A DNA stretch of 64,000 nt from Clostridium sp. 'White wine YQ' (GTDB lineage Bacteria > Bacillota > Clostridia > Clostridiales > Clostridiaceae), in the NCBI RefSeq assembly GCF_028728205.1, contig NZ_JAQYUU010000001.1, forward strand, positions 1,477,318 to 1,541,317, written 5' to 3'. The notes beneath the pieces were generated by a model that was not told where the DNA came from, did no database searches, and saw only the letters and a list, made by a program, of their open reading frames with translations. The position numbers and the translations under genes are program-made. Below, piece by piece: positions 26,669-35,496 of this stretch. How positions within the stretch are numbered: the first letter of the stretch is position 1; each line of letters opens with the position of its first letter.

Positions 26669-27706
26669 ATGAAAAAACTAAAGGTAGTTCTCGCAGCTGT
26701 TTTATCTCTTTTATTGTTAGTTCCTTTCTCAGGCTGTGCTAAAAAATCTACTCCTGAAGGTACAAAGGAATTAAAAAAGGTAAGATTAAATGAAGTTGTT
26801 CGCTCAGTTTTTTATGCACCTATGTATGTTGCAATAAATAATGGTTATTTCAAAGATGAAGGCATAGAAATTGACCTTTCTACTGGTCAAGGCGCAGATA
26901 AGACTATGCAGCAGGTTTTAAGTAAAAATGCTGATATTGGTTTCTGTGGACCAGAACAAGTTGTTTACATTAACAATCAAGGTAGAGATGATTACCCTAT
27001 CCTTTTTGCTTGCTTAACTCAAAAAGATGGTTCTTTCTTAGTTAGTAGAACTGATGAAAAAGATTTTAAATGGGAATCTTTAAAGGGTAAGACAATAATC
27101 GGCGGCAGACCTGGCGGTGTTCCAGAAATGTCTTTAGAGTATGTTCTTCGAAATCATGGATTAGAGCCTGGTACAGATGTAAAGTTTGTTACAAATCTAG
27201 ACTTTACTGCAACTGCTGCTGCATTTAAATCAGGTACTGGTGATTACGTTGCTCTATTTGAACCTACTGCTTCCGTACTTGAAAAAGATAATGGTGGATA
27301 TATAGTTAGTTCAGTTGGAAAGGAAGCTGGTCCAATAGCATATACAGCCTTCTTCTCTACAAAATCTTACATGGATAAGAATCCTGATACAATTCAAGGC
27401 TTTACAAATGCAATTTATAAAGGACAACTATGGGTAGCTTCTCATTCTGATGAGGAAGTTGCAAAGACTATAAGTTCCTTCTTCCCAGGTACTGATGAAT
27501 CAGTATTAGTAAATGTAGTTAAAAATTATAGAAGCATAGAAGCATTTGCTCCTGATCCAACAGTAAAAGAAGAGAATTTAACAAAATTGATGGATGTTAT
27601 ACAATCCTATGATAAAAAACTTATACCTACCCGTCCAGCCTACGACAAAATAGTAAACGGAGATTTTGCTGCAAAGGCAATTAAAGATGTCAAACTAAAT
27701 AAATAA
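26669..27706 (+). CDS. ABC transporter substrate-binding lipoprotein, NitT/TauT type
   Basis: The 345-residue lipoprotein (lipobox PFSGC near residue 23) belongs to the SsuA/TauA/NMT1-like group. It has VFYAPMYVAINNGYFKDEGI, the GADKTMQQVLSKNADIGFCGPE ligand segment and IIGGRPGGVPEMSLEYVL. Such proteins bind alkanesulfonates, nitrate, riboflavin-type or thiamine-precursor molecules. No riboswitch precedes it, so the ligand is open. ATPase and permease genes follow directly. GGAGG precedes the start. Confidence 0.88.
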   Translation: MKKLKVVLAAVLSLLLLVPFSGCAKKSTPEGTKELKKVRLNEVVRSVFYAPMYVAINNGYFKDEGIEIDLSTGQGADKTMQQVLSKNADIGFCGPEQVVYINNQGRDDYPILFACLTQKDGSFLVSRTDEKDFKWESLKGKTIIGGRPGGVPEMSLEYVLRNHGLEPGTDVKFVTNLDFTATAAAFKSGTGDYVALFEPTASVLEKDNGGYIVSSVGKEAGPIAYTAFFSTKSYMDKNPDTIQGFTNAIYKGQLWVASHSDEEVAKTISSFFPGTDESVLVNVVKNYRSIEAFAPDPTVKEENLTKLMDVIQSYDKKLIPTRPAYDKIVNGDFAAKAIKDVKLNK

Positions 27707-27718
27707 CTTAATGTTTAT

Positions 27719-27740
27719 GAGGATTGCTCATGCAGTCCTC
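27719..27740 (+). promoter_or_regulatory. Intercistronic hairpin after the binding-protein gene
   Basis: GAGGATTGC-TCAT-GCAGTCCTC forms a 9-bp stem without a T-run, between the binding-protein stop and the ATPase ribosome site. Such hairpins protect the upstream message so more binding protein than ATPase is made. Confidence 0.55.
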
Positions 27741-27767
27741 CTACATATATATAAGGTAGGTGAGCTT

Positions 27768-28529
27768 ATGAGTTTATTAGAACTAAAAAATATAAATCTT
27801 AATTATCATTCAAAATCCGGAGAAATAAAAACACTAACTAATATAGATTTAAAGTTAAATCAAGGAGAATTTATTACTGTTCTAGGCCCATCTGGTTGTG
27901 GTAAATCTACTCTATTAAATATTATAAGTGGGCTTATTCCCCCATCTTCTGGAGATATTACTTTCAAGAATGAACCCTTAGAATTAAATAAAGATAAAAT
28001 GGGTTATATGTTTCAAAAGGATCATTTATTTCCTTGGCTTAGCGTTTGGAATAATGTAATCTTGCCACTAAAAATCAAACATGAACTTAAAAAAGAAAAA
28101 TTAGAAAAAGCTGAGGAACTTTTAAAGGCATATTCTTTATGGGAATTTAAAGATAGATTACCAACTGATTTATCTGGTGGTATGAGACAAAGAGTTGCAT
28201 TAATTAGAACCTTAACTCTAGATCCCGAACTATTACTCTTAGATGAACCTTTTTCGGCCTTAGATTATCTTACTAGACTTAAAGTATGCGATGAGGTTTA
28301 TGATATTATAAAAAAAGAAGGCAAAACAGCTATAATGGTAACCCATGATATTAGTGAAGCCATTTCTTTATCTCAAAGAGTGATAATATTATCTAGAAGA
28401 CCTGCATATGTGAAAAAAGAACTTACTATAAACTTTTCTGAAGATGCTGATACTCCATTTAAAAGAAGAAAAGAAGAAAACTTCAGAAAATATTTTGATG
28501 AAATATGGGGGGATTTAGATGAGCAATAA
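27768..28529 (+). CDS. ABC transporter ATPase, SsuB/TauB type
   Basis: The 253-residue ATPase has Walker A GPSGCGKST, Q-loop FQKDHLFPW, signature LSGGMRQRVAL, Walker B LLLLDEPFSALD and switch VTHD. The HLFPWLSVWNNV stretch is typical of NitT/TauT ATPases. The frame extends to 27711, but ATG 27768 has GGTGAG upstream and yields the standard family N-terminus MSLLELKN. It couples ATP hydrolysis to the adjoining permease and overlaps that gene's start by 11 bases. Confidence 0.93.
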   Translation: MSLLELKNINLNYHSKSGEIKTLTNIDLKLNQGEFITVLGPSGCGKSTLLNIISGLIPPSSGDITFKNEPLELNKDKMGYMFQKDHLFPWLSVWNNVILPLKIKHELKKEKLEKAEELLKAYSLWEFKDRLPTDLSGGMRQRVALIRTLTLDPELLLLDEPFSALDYLTRLKVCDEVYDIIKKEGKTAIMVTHDISEAISLSQRVIILSRRPAYVKKELTINFSEDADTPFKRRKEENFRKYFDEIWGDLDEQ

Positions 28530-29331
28530 AACAAATGGAATTTCAGAAAGTCAAAGAAGTTATCTAAGGAAACTTAAAATTGAAAGATTCAAAGTTGGAT
28601 TTGTTAGGATACTTATTCTTGTTGTTTTTATATTATTGTGGGAAATAGCCGCTGACAACAAATGGATAGATCCTTTTTTGACTTCTTCACCTTCTAGAAT
28701 AGTAAAATCAACTATTAATCTTTATAATGAAGGAATATTGCTAAAAAATATATGGGTGACATGTTATGAAACCATATTGGGATTTACAATAGGTACTGTG
28801 CTTGGAACATTTATTGCAATTATTTTATGGGCATCTCCTTTTACTGCTAAAGTTTTAGATCCATATTTAGTAGTATTAAATGCATTACCTAAAGTAGCAC
28901 TAGCTCCTATTATTATATTTTGGGCTGGTAATGGTATACGCTCAATCATTGTTATTGCGCTATTGATTTCTATAATTGTAACAATTATAAGTGTAGCTTC
29001 AGGCTTTAATGAAGTAGATAAAGAGAAGGTGCTGCTTTTAAAAACCTTTAATGCAAATAAACTTCAAATATTAAGACACTTAATTATTCCTGCCTCCGTC
29101 CCTACATTAATATCTGCATTAAAAATTAACGTTGGTCTATCTTGGGTTGGTGTTATAATGGGAGAATTCTTAGTTGCTAGAGAAGGTTTGGGCTTCTTAA
29201 TTGTATACGGAGGACAAGTTGCTCAGCTTGATATGGTTATGATGAGTATAATACTATTATCAATAATTGCTTATGTAATGTACAAATTAGTATGGCTCGT
29301 TGAAAGAAAAATATATGCAAGTTATGAATAA
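28519..29331 (+). CDS. ABC transporter permease, SsuC/TauC type
   Basis: The 270-residue permease has six membrane helices and the BPD_transp_1 core. The EAA-like loop LLLKTFNANKLQILRHLIIPASVPTL contacts the ATPase. The ALPKVALAPIIIFWAG segment is characteristic of the SsuC/ThiX family. Its ATG overlaps the ATPase end. Together with the two upstream genes it makes a complete importer for an unidentified small anion or vitamin precursor. Confidence 0.9.
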   Translation: MSNKTNGISESQRSYLRKLKIERFKVGFVRILILVVFILLWEIAADNKWIDPFLTSSPSRIVKSTINLYNEGILLKNIWVTCYETILGFTIGTVLGTFIAIILWASPFTAKVLDPYLVVLNALPKVALAPIIIFWAGNGIRSIIVIALLISIIVTIISVASGFNEVDKEKVLLLKTFNANKLQILRHLIIPASVPTLISALKINVGLSWVGVIMGEFLVAREGLGFLIVYGGQVAQLDMVMMSIILLSIIAYVMYKLVWLVERKIYASYE

Positions 29332-29425
29332 ATGTTGGTAATTATTTATCCTCCATAGTATAATCAATATGTATTGTATCGATTTCAATCCAATATATAT
29401 ATAACTTTGATATGGGGGAAGACGA

Positions 29426-30274
29426 ATGAAAAAAAATACTTTATTTAGTGCTTTTTCAAAATTAGATGGAATTTTATTAGTAGTTGTACTTATAGGATCC
29501 TTTATAAATCCAATAGTAGGTACAGTTTTAGGATGGGGACTAGTAGTATTTCTTATAATTGAGCATAGAGATGGCGTTGCAGCCTTTTTAGGAAACTATT
29601 ATTACCACAATAAAAAGTATGCAAAAGCTATTAATTGGTATAAAACTGCATCAAAAATAAAAGGAACAAATATAAAAAATGTAAAAAATTATGTGTTTTT
29701 GGAAATAAACTTTGGTTCTATTGATGAGGCTGAAACTAATCTTAAAGCGCTTATTGAAAAGAATCAATATAAAGATACTAATCTTATAGAAATAAAGCTA
29801 ACCGAAGCAATGGTTTATTGGAAAAAAGATGATTTAAACCGTGCCATAGAAGTATTACGACCTTTAATGAACGACTTAAATAGCTCTGCAATTCATGGCA
29901 CATTAGGATATTTATTAAACTATGGTGATGATTTAGATGAAGCTTTAAGCTTTAACTTAAATGCAAGTACTTTATATCCTGAGGATATTTTTATAAAATC
30001 TAACTTAGCACAAAGTTATTATTTCAAAAAAGATTTTAAAGAAGCCTCTAAGCTTTTAGATAAACTTCTTGAATCACATCCAAGATTTCCAGAACCTTAT
30101 TACTTTAAAGCTTTGATTTTAAAGACAGAAGGTTTAACAAAAGAAGCTTTTGAAATGTTTGATAAGGCATATAAAATACCTGCTGCCACCATGAGCTATG
30201 TGACTAAGGAAAGAATAAAAGAAGATTCAAAGGATGTAAATCCTAAGTATAATACAGAAGAAGAACAAGAATAA
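29426..30274 (+). CDS. Membrane-anchored TPR protein
   Basis: The 282-residue protein has an N-terminal pair of membrane helices (about residues 13-48). A row of tetratricopeptide repeats follows, for example NYYYHNKKYAKAINWYKTAS, IKSNLAQSYYFKKDFKEA and PEPYYFKALILKTEGLTKEA. The repeats probably face the cytoplasm and bind partner proteins. The tail is acidic (NTEEEQE). The start follows GGGGGAAG, and it ends in its own terminator. No specific partner can be named. Confidence 0.7.
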   Translation: MKKNTLFSAFSKLDGILLVVVLIGSFINPIVGTVLGWGLVVFLIIEHRDGVAAFLGNYYYHNKKYAKAINWYKTASKIKGTNIKNVKNYVFLEINFGSIDEAETNLKALIEKNQYKDTNLIEIKLTEAMVYWKKDDLNRAIEVLRPLMNDLNSSAIHGTLGYLLNYGDDLDEALSFNLNASTLYPEDIFIKSNLAQSYYFKKDFKEASKLLDKLLESHPRFPEPYYFKALILKTEGLTKEAFEMFDKAYKIPAATMSYVTKERIKEDSKDVNPKYNTEEEQE

Positions 30275-30280
30275 AAAAAG

Positions 30281-30309
30281 AACCTTCACGATTATTTTTC
30301 GTGAAGGTT
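30281..30309 (+). terminator. Terminator of the TPR gene
   Basis: AACCTTCACG pairs with CGTGAAGGTT across a nine-base loop, followed by TTATTTATT. A-rich sequence precedes it, so it may also serve the convergent small gene. Confidence 0.8.
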
Positions 30310-30318
30310 TATTTATTA

Positions 30319-30438
30319 CTAATAATCAGAATTTTTTCTAATATATATTCTTAATGCTTTAATAACTAAGTATAAAACATAAATGCCTACTCCTAAAAAT
30401 GCTAAATATAATATCGAAAAAAATTGAACCATAAGCAT
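30319..30438 (-). CDS. Small single-pass membrane protein, 39 residues
   Basis: ATG 30438, eight bases past GGAG in a run GAGGAGGAG, opens 39 codons. A 25-residue hydrophobic helix (MVQFFSILYLAFLGVGIYVL) is followed by a basic end, ALRIYIRKNSDY. The helix, positive-inside tail and strong ribosome site support a real gene. Small membrane proteins of this type are common in clostridia, without known role. An alternative start is ATG 30432. Confidence 0.6.
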   Translation of the reverse strand: MLMVQFFSILYLAFLGVGIYVLYLVIKALRIYIRKNSDY

Positions 30439-30488
30439 ATAAAGCTCTCCTCCTCTCAAAGTACAATTTTTATAATCTTTAATAGTTT

Positions 30489-31415
30489 CTATATTTCATC
30501 CATCATATTCATTCTTTTATCTTCTAATTGAGGCTTTTTATCTAAATACCATGTATATGCTCTTATTATTCCTTCTTTTAGCGAAATGCTTGGCACATGT
30601 AATCCATAATCTATTAATTTCTTAATATTAAGCATATAAGTTACATCTCTAAACGGAAAATACGTTCTAACATCATTTCTTACTTTATTTGTATCTATTC
30701 TAATAATATTGGGTTTTTCATTTAAGGCTTTCCCGCATATATTAATTAAATCTTCAAACGTTACTATATCAGGATTTGTAATATTATATATCTTGTTTTT
30801 CTTCTCCATAATCATTGCACTTTCAAAGATTTTTACTAAATCATCAATATGTATGAATTGAGTTTTAGTATTATTTCCATAAGGCATTGGAATAGGTTTT
30901 TTATTCTTTATTCTATCAAAAAAATATCCTTCTCTATATAAGTTATTTCCTTCACCATAAATATATGTTGGTCTAAATATAACATATGGAATTTTACTAT
31001 TTATAATATAGTCCTCTGCCTCTTTTTTATCAGTACCATATTTACCCCAATTTGGGTTCTCGCCTTTTTCATCTTCTTCATTAATTGGCTCATCACTTGG
31101 CTTATAGACAGCTCCTGATGAACAAAAAATATAGCCCTTTAAGTTAGTTTTATCTATAGAAGTTAATAGAATTTCAACATCCTCTTTTGTGTATGCAGAG
31201 ATATCAAAGATATATTCATAGCTTTTTTTCTTTAAGACTTCTACTACTTCACTTTTTGATTTTCTATTGCATATTAAGTGATTTATAAATCCGTTATAGT
31301 CTAATGTTTTTATTCCTCTTGTAAGTATATCAATATTATAACCTTGTTTTATATAATGTTTTGCAAGTGAAGAACTTACAAAAGTAGTTCCCCCCATTAT
31401 AAGAATGTTTTTCAT
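30489..31415 (-). CDS. NAD-dependent epimerase/reductase-like (extended SDR)
   Basis: The 308-residue protein has a Rossmann N-terminus (ILIMGGTTFVSSSLAKHYI, a GGTxFxxx variant of the nucleotide loop) and the SDR-e core: CSSGAVY, then the YGTDKKEAE segment with catalytic Tyr and Lys (YxxxK). FRPTYIYGEGN and QFIHIDDLVKIF are also typical. It likely acts on a nucleotide sugar, or as an RNA-binding-type SDR such as CSP41. TTG 31430 overlaps the ribosome site; ATG 31415, with GGGGAG upstream, is preferred. Confidence 0.8.
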   Translation of the reverse strand: MKNILIMGGTTFVSSSLAKHYIKQGYNIDILTRGIKTLDYNGFINHLICNRKSKSEVVEVLKKKSYEYIFDISAYTKEDVEILLTSIDKTNLKGYIFCSSGAVYKPSDEPINEEDEKGENPNWGKYGTDKKEAEDYIINSKIPYVIFRPTYIYGEGNNLYREGYFFDRIKNKKPIPMPYGNNTKTQFIHIDDLVKIFESAMIMEKKNKIYNITNPDIVTFEDLINICGKALNEKPNIIRIDTNKVRNDVRTYFPFRDVTYMLNIKKLIDYGLHVPSISLKEGIIRAYTWYLDKKPQLEDKRMNMMDEI

Positions 31416-31442
31416 ATTATCACTCCCCAAAGTAAATTTACA

Positions 31443-31502
31443 TTTCTAAAATATTCCTATTTTAGAAATAGTATAGCACATTTAAATCAATTGTGCTATA
31501 CT
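31443..31502. repeat. Two adjacent inverted repeats before the epimerase gene
   Basis: TTTCTAAAAT (31443-31452) pairs with ATTTTAGAAA (31459-31468). AGTATAGCACA (31470-31480) pairs with TGTGCTATACT (31492-31502). They fill the gap between the nucleotidyltransferase-like and epimerase genes. The second could be a weak terminator; the first could be an operator. Confidence 0.4.
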
Positions 31503-31521
31503 ATATTGACTAAACGTAAAT

Positions 31522-31911
31522 TCACCCTTGCATCTCATTTAAATAATCATCTATTAGCTTAATATCCCTAAAATCTTTTTCTCGTCCTAGCTTAAACTTT
31601 TGTTTTCTTATACTCTCTATTGTTGCTACTGAAAGCTCATTAACTATTTCAACTTCATCTACAAACCAATTTTCTATTACTTCTATTGACTCATTTACTT
31701 CTATAACTCTTCTTTTATCTAATAAAGTTTTAAATTTATACCCTTTATTTATAAGTATTTCAAATAACTTAGGGGTACAACCTAAATCAATATCATTAGT
31801 TTTTTCTTTAATTCCATGAAGCACTAAGCCTGCCCCTGAAGATATCCAATACTCCCCTAATGGTAAGTCTACTTCTTTCATCATTCTTATTATATCTTCT
31901 TTTATAAGCAT
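31522..31911 (-). CDS. Small nucleotidyltransferase-fold protein
   Basis: The 129-residue cytoplasmic protein has the minimal nucleotidyltransferase signature: SGAGLVLHGIKEKTNDIDLG, where the small-residue turn and the D-x-D pair would bind metal and nucleotide. A C-terminal helix LGREKDFRDIKLIDDYL resembles AbiEii/MNT-like proteins. No AbiEi-type antitoxin or HEPN partner lies beside it, so a toxin role is unsupported. AGGAGG precedes the start. Confidence 0.6.
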   Translation of the reverse strand: MLIKEDIIRMMKEVDLPLGEYWISSGAGLVLHGIKEKTNDIDLGCTPKLFEILINKGYKFKTLLDKRRVIEVNESIEVIENWFVDEVEIVNELSVATIESIRKQKFKLGREKDFRDIKLIDDYLNEMQG

Positions 31912-32166
31912 CTTTATTACCTCCTTAATCCATATAGTAAATTATACCATCAACCCTACCAATTATATATTAATTTTTTATTAGGAATTGTTTGTCCTTA
32001 ATATTCTTAATTATTAAGTAATGTAATTGTTTTACTTAAACATATTTGCTATATACGCTGTTTTACTTATATCTTCCATGGTGATAGAGTTATAACTATG
32101 TAGTCCAATTATACTATTTACTTCTACATAATATAATTTAACGGATTATATATTAGGAGGTCACAA

Positions 32167-32535
32167 ATGAAACTTTTAAGAGAATTACTAATAATCACAT
32201 TAATATATTTTTTAGGGGAGGTCCTGTCAAGTCTTCTTCATATCCCTATTCCAGGGAATATTTTAGGAATGCTTATTTTGCTGGCTTGCTTATGCACGAA
32301 TATTATTAAGCTTCATCAGATTGAAAAAGTAGCTAATTTCTTTTTAAATCACTTAAGCTTTTTCTTTATACCCGCTGGTGTTGGTTTAATTACTTCCATA
32401 AGTGTTATAAAGGATTCGTGGTACAAGCTTTTAGTTGTATGTATTTTAACTACAATCATAGTTATGGTTACAACAGGACATATAGTTCAATTTTTAGTAA
32501 AATTTTTATCCAAGGGAAGTGAGCAAAGTGAGTAG
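32167..32535 (+). CDS. lrgA: CidA/LrgA-family membrane protein
   Basis: The 122-residue protein has four membrane helices and the family motif IPIPGNILGMLILL, followed by HLSFFFIPAGVGLI. CidA/LrgA proteins work with CidB/LrgB in murein hydrolase control or, in B. subtilis (YsbAB), pyruvate uptake. The LrgB partner gene begins before this gene's end. AGGAGG lies eight bases before ATG. No LytTR regulator gene is seen nearby. Confidence 0.88.
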   Translation: MKLLRELLIITLIYFLGEVLSSLLHIPIPGNILGMLILLACLCTNIIKLHQIEKVANFFLNHLSFFFIPAGVGLITSISVIKDSWYKLLVVCILTTIIVMVTTGHIVQFLVKFLSKGSEQSE

Positions 32536-33241
32536 TCTTTTAGATTCACCTATCTTCGGAATATTGTTATCTTTATTTGCTTTTGAGATAGGTATGATTC
32601 TTTATAACAGAACTAAGTTTCCTCTTTTCAATCCATTACTTATAGCAATAGTTTTAATAATCGGGTTTTTAGGAGTTTTTAAAATCAATTATCAAGAATT
32701 TAATATTGGCGGACAATTTATAAATATGTTTTTAGGACCAGCTACTGTTGTATTAGCAGTTCCACTATATAAGCAGCTTAAATTACTTCAAAAGCATGCC
32801 CTACCTATTATCTTAGGAGTATTAATTGGTAGCTCAGTAGGTATCTTTAGCATAATAGGTCTTAGTTATATTCTAGGATTAAATGGTCTTTTAACTAAAT
32901 CTCTATTAGCAAAATCAGTTTCCACACCAATAGGCATGGAAATAACTAAATCCTTAAACGGAGTTATCCCTATAACTGTTATTGCCATAATAATTACCGG
33001 AATTTTAGGTGCGATTATTGGACCATGGATACTTAAAACCTTTAGAATACATAACAAAATAGCTGTTGGAATTTCTTTAGGAACTTCAGCTCATGCTGTA
33101 GGCACTTCCAAAGCCCTTGAGCTTGGTGAAACTGAAGGAGCTATGAGTTCTCTTTCTATAGGAATTGCAGGACTAATGACTGTAGCACTTGCCCCATTAA
33201 TATATCATTTTGCAATTTATATATATTCGTTTATTAAATAG
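32528..33241 (+). CDS. lrgB: CidB/LrgB-family membrane protein
   Basis: The 237-residue protein has about seven membrane helices with family motifs LLIAIVLIIGFL, FLGPATVVLAVPLYKQ, SVSTPIGMEI and GTSAHAVGTSKALELGE. It overlaps the lrgA gene and forms the standard pair. The frame can start at GTG 32519, but GTG 32528 is better placed relative to AAGGGA and gives MSSLLDSPIFG. It probably forms a channel for small carboxylates or supports cell lysis control. Confidence 0.9.
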   Translation: MSSLLDSPIFGILLSLFAFEIGMILYNRTKFPLFNPLLIAIVLIIGFLGVFKINYQEFNIGGQFINMFLGPATVVLAVPLYKQLKLLQKHALPIILGVLIGSSVGIFSIIGLSYILGLNGLLTKSLLAKSVSTPIGMEITKSLNGVIPITVIAIIITGILGAIIGPWILKTFRIHNKIAVGISLGTSAHAVGTSKALELGETEGAMSSLSIGIAGLMTVALAPLIYHFAIYIYSFIK

Positions 33242-33281
33242 AAATACCCATCTTCATAAAATTATGGAGATGGGTATTTTC
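33242..33281 (+). terminator. Bidirectional terminator after lrgB
   Basis: AAATACCCATCT pairs with AGATGGGTATTT, then TTTC. It lies between convergent genes. Confidence 0.85.
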
Positions 33282-33283
33282 AT

Positions 33284-34450
33284 CTAAATATTACATCGTA
33301 TTTCTACTTTATCGCAAAGATTATATTCTTTAAATCTATCTATTCCTAATGTTATAGCTTTTCTATATTCTAAAATAATGTCGTCATCTTCAGCCCAGAA
33401 ATTTTTAACAATCAAAGTTTTGTTCTTCTTATCTGTCTCCATTTCAATTCTTCCTACAAATTTATCATTACAAAGAATCGGTAGAACATAATAGCCATAC
33501 TTTCGCTCTGCAGCTGGAGTATACACTTCCCACTTATATTCAAAGCCAAATAACTCCTTAACCAATTTTCTGTCCCAAAGTATGTTATCTAGTGGTGCAA
33601 TCATTCTAGCTACATTACTTTTATTAGAACATTTTATTGAAGCTTGTAAAACTTCAAGGTTTTCAGTTGCAATATATAGTTTATGTTTCATTCCATCAAC
33701 TGCAATCTCAGAGATTTTTCCTTCATTAAGCAAAGCTTTAAAAGCATTATTACGCTCCTCACTTTTAAACCCTTTTAATCCAAGCCACGCATCACTGGGT
33801 CTAATCCAAAGTATACCGATGCTGTTTATTCTACGAAGTACAAACCATTTATAATAATCTTCAATACTATCATTTGGATCCTTCATAAAAAAATATTTCT
33901 CTGGTATGTACTTATCTGCTAAAGAATAATATCTTCTTGCACCTTTTTTATGGTGAACTACAGCAAGCCCTGCATAACACATACATTCTAATGCTGCTTT
34001 TGCAAGCCTCTGAGGTCCATAATGCCAACCTACTTTTTCTTCAAATTGAAAATCTGAAGAGCATGCAGATTCATTTATTCTTAGATATTCTGTTATTTTA
34101 TCTATGGTATCTTTATGGTTATTACACCAGTTTAAATATTCTTTACGATATCTTTCAAAATATGCCCAATCACTAACAGAACAAATGGACATATTTTTAT
34201 CCCAAACATCAAACAAACTTCTATCTGAATATAAATATTTTTCAATATCACCTTTTCTATAGCATCCTAAACGAGATTGCAACACTAAATCTGGATTTCG
34301 CCCAACCACATTAAGAGGGTCATACTGAATACATCCAACCTTCTTAATGTAATCTACTATCTTATCTTTATTTATAAGCTCTGTATCATCACTTAAATGT
34401 TGATATGTCACTAAATACTTACAAATTTGTTGTTTCTCATATATTTTCAA
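33284..34450 (-). CDS. YcaQ/AlkX-type DNA glycosylase (HTH_42 winged-helix protein)
   Basis: The 388-residue protein matches the YcaQ (DUF1006) superfamily. IQYDPLNVVGRNPDLVLQSR carries the Q-x-D catalytic motif near residues 37-39, and KNMSICSVSDWAYF, RRYYSLADKYIP and APLDNILWDRK follow in family order. YcaQ/AlkX unhooks interstrand DNA crosslinks, and related AlkZ proteins protect producers of alkylating antibiotics. The start is TTG 34450 with GAGGT eight bases upstream. No biosynthetic cluster is near, so general repair is likelier. Confidence 0.75.
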   Translation of the reverse strand: MKIYEKQQICKYLVTYQHLSDDTELINKDKIVDYIKKVGCIQYDPLNVVGRNPDLVLQSRLGCYRKGDIEKYLYSDRSLFDVWDKNMSICSVSDWAYFERYRKEYLNWCNNHKDTIDKITEYLRINESACSSDFQFEEKVGWHYGPQRLAKAALECMCYAGLAVVHHKKGARRYYSLADKYIPEKYFFMKDPNDSIEDYYKWFVLRRINSIGILWIRPSDAWLGLKGFKSEERNNAFKALLNEGKISEIAVDGMKHKLYIATENLEVLQASIKCSNKSNVARMIAPLDNILWDRKLVKELFGFEYKWEVYTPAAERKYGYYVLPILCNDKFVGRIEMETDKKNKTLIVKNFWAEDDDIILEYRKAITLGIDRFKEYNLCDKVEIRCNI

Positions 34451-34551
34451 TTAAATATACCTCATTCTTTTTTGTAATCTTAAGTTAGATTTTCATATTT
34501 TATCCCTATCCTCTTAATTTATTTATCTTCAGTTTTTTAGTTATTAATAAA

Positions 34552-35214
34552 TCATACTTTCAGAAATATAAACTTACTAAATTCTTCAACAGTTTCAAAA
34601 TAATAATCTGACTCATTTTTCATATACTCTTTTATTTCTGGAATAATATGCGACCAACCTGCAGCTGCGAACTCAATATTGCAAGCTTTCGCCATATCTA
34701 GTCCTGGCTTTAAATCATCTAATACTAAAATCTCATGTTCTTTTAAATTAAATTTTCTCATGATCTCCAAAAGTGGATAAGGGCTTGGCTTCCTTTTATC
34801 TTCATCTGTGCCCCACCCAAATATTAAATCAGGAGATATATTGCAATTTACCTTATAATCTCTAAAAATTTGCTCACTCTCAGAATGTGATACTACACAT
34901 ATTATTCCTCCTAGTTCCTTATATCTTTTTATTAATTCTGGAAATCCAGAATAGAACTCCGGAACTATAGACTTAGTATATCTTCTCCATATTTCATTCT
35001 GCTTTTGCTGCTCTTCTTCACTAAATTCCAAAACATCTTTGCATAAATGTGAAAAACCTGGACTAAAACAACAAGAAACAAATTCTTCAAGTGTCAATGG
35101 TTCTATGTCTGGTCTTAATAATTTCATTGCCTCCACAAAAGATGGATGGTGTATCTCTGGTGTACTCTTCGACACTGTATCATCATGATCTAAAACTAAA
35201 CAAGGGTATTTCAT
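34552..35214 (-). CDS. HAD-superfamily phosphatase
   Basis: The 220-residue enzyme shows all HAD motifs: nucleophile VLDHDDT near residue 7, motif II CVVSHS, motif III Lys in KRKPSPYP and motif IV LVLDDLKPG. A helical cap lies between motifs I and II, as in phosphoglycolate-type phosphatases. ATG 35214 follows GGAGG; the frame upstream to 35241 is unlikely to be used. It is the last gene in a run with the deformylase-like, MNIO-like and four-cysteine genes, 54 bases after the latter. Its substrate is unknown. Confidence 0.85.
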   Translation of the reverse strand: MKYPCLVLDHDDTVSKSTPEIHHPSFVEAMKLLRPDIEPLTLEEFVSCCFSPGFSHLCKDVLEFSEEEQQKQNEIWRRYTKSIVPEFYSGFPELIKRYKELGGIICVVSHSESEQIFRDYKVNCNISPDLIFGWGTDEDKRKPSPYPLLEIMRKFNLKEHEILVLDDLKPGLDMAKACNIEFAAAGWSHIIPEIKEYMKNESDYYFETVEEFSKFIFLKV

Positions 35215-35268
35215 TCCAATTCCTCCATTTAAACAATACATTTAAAAGGCATTAACCCTCTTCTCGTT

Positions 35269-35475
35269 TTATAATGCCTCTTTTAGTTCAATACATCTTT
35301 TATACAAAGGATCTAGTTCGCAACCACAGCTTCCACATTCTTTGTCTGCTTGTTCTATTGCTTTAATTAAATCTTCTTTGCTCCCATTTCCATCAAGGTA
35401 TGCTTTTGATGGAATTGAAATTAAATCCCAACCAGAGTCAACAAACTTTTCTAAAATTGTTTTAAGTTCTTCCAT
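35269..35475 (-). CDS. 68-residue four-cysteine protein, candidate MNIO substrate
   Basis: The first 45 residues look helical and leader-like (MEELKTILEKFVDSGWDLI). The C-terminal part carries Cys at 47, 50, 52 and 61 in KECGSCGCELDPLYKRC. The gene lies 21 bases after the MNIO-like gene, with AAGGGG before ATG. Enzymes of the DUF692/MNIO class modify Cys or nearby residues in the C-terminal part of short peptides encoded beside them, so this could be the substrate. Alternatives are a zinc-binding or iron-binding small protein. No family is recognised. Confidence 0.6.
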   Translation of the reverse strand: MEELKTILEKFVDSGWDLISIPSKAYLDGNGSKEDLIKAIEQADKECGSCGCELDPLYKRCIELKEAL

Positions 35476-35496
35476 GATAAATCCCCTTTCAATTTT

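Noticed and set aside
31522-31911. AbiE or MNT toxin-antitoxin system
   Set aside because: The nucleotidyltransferase-like protein has no AbiEi, HEPN or antitoxin gene beside it.
33284-34450. Self-resistance glycosylase of an antibiotic cluster
   Set aside because: No biosynthetic genes are nearby, so a general repair YcaQ-type call is kept.
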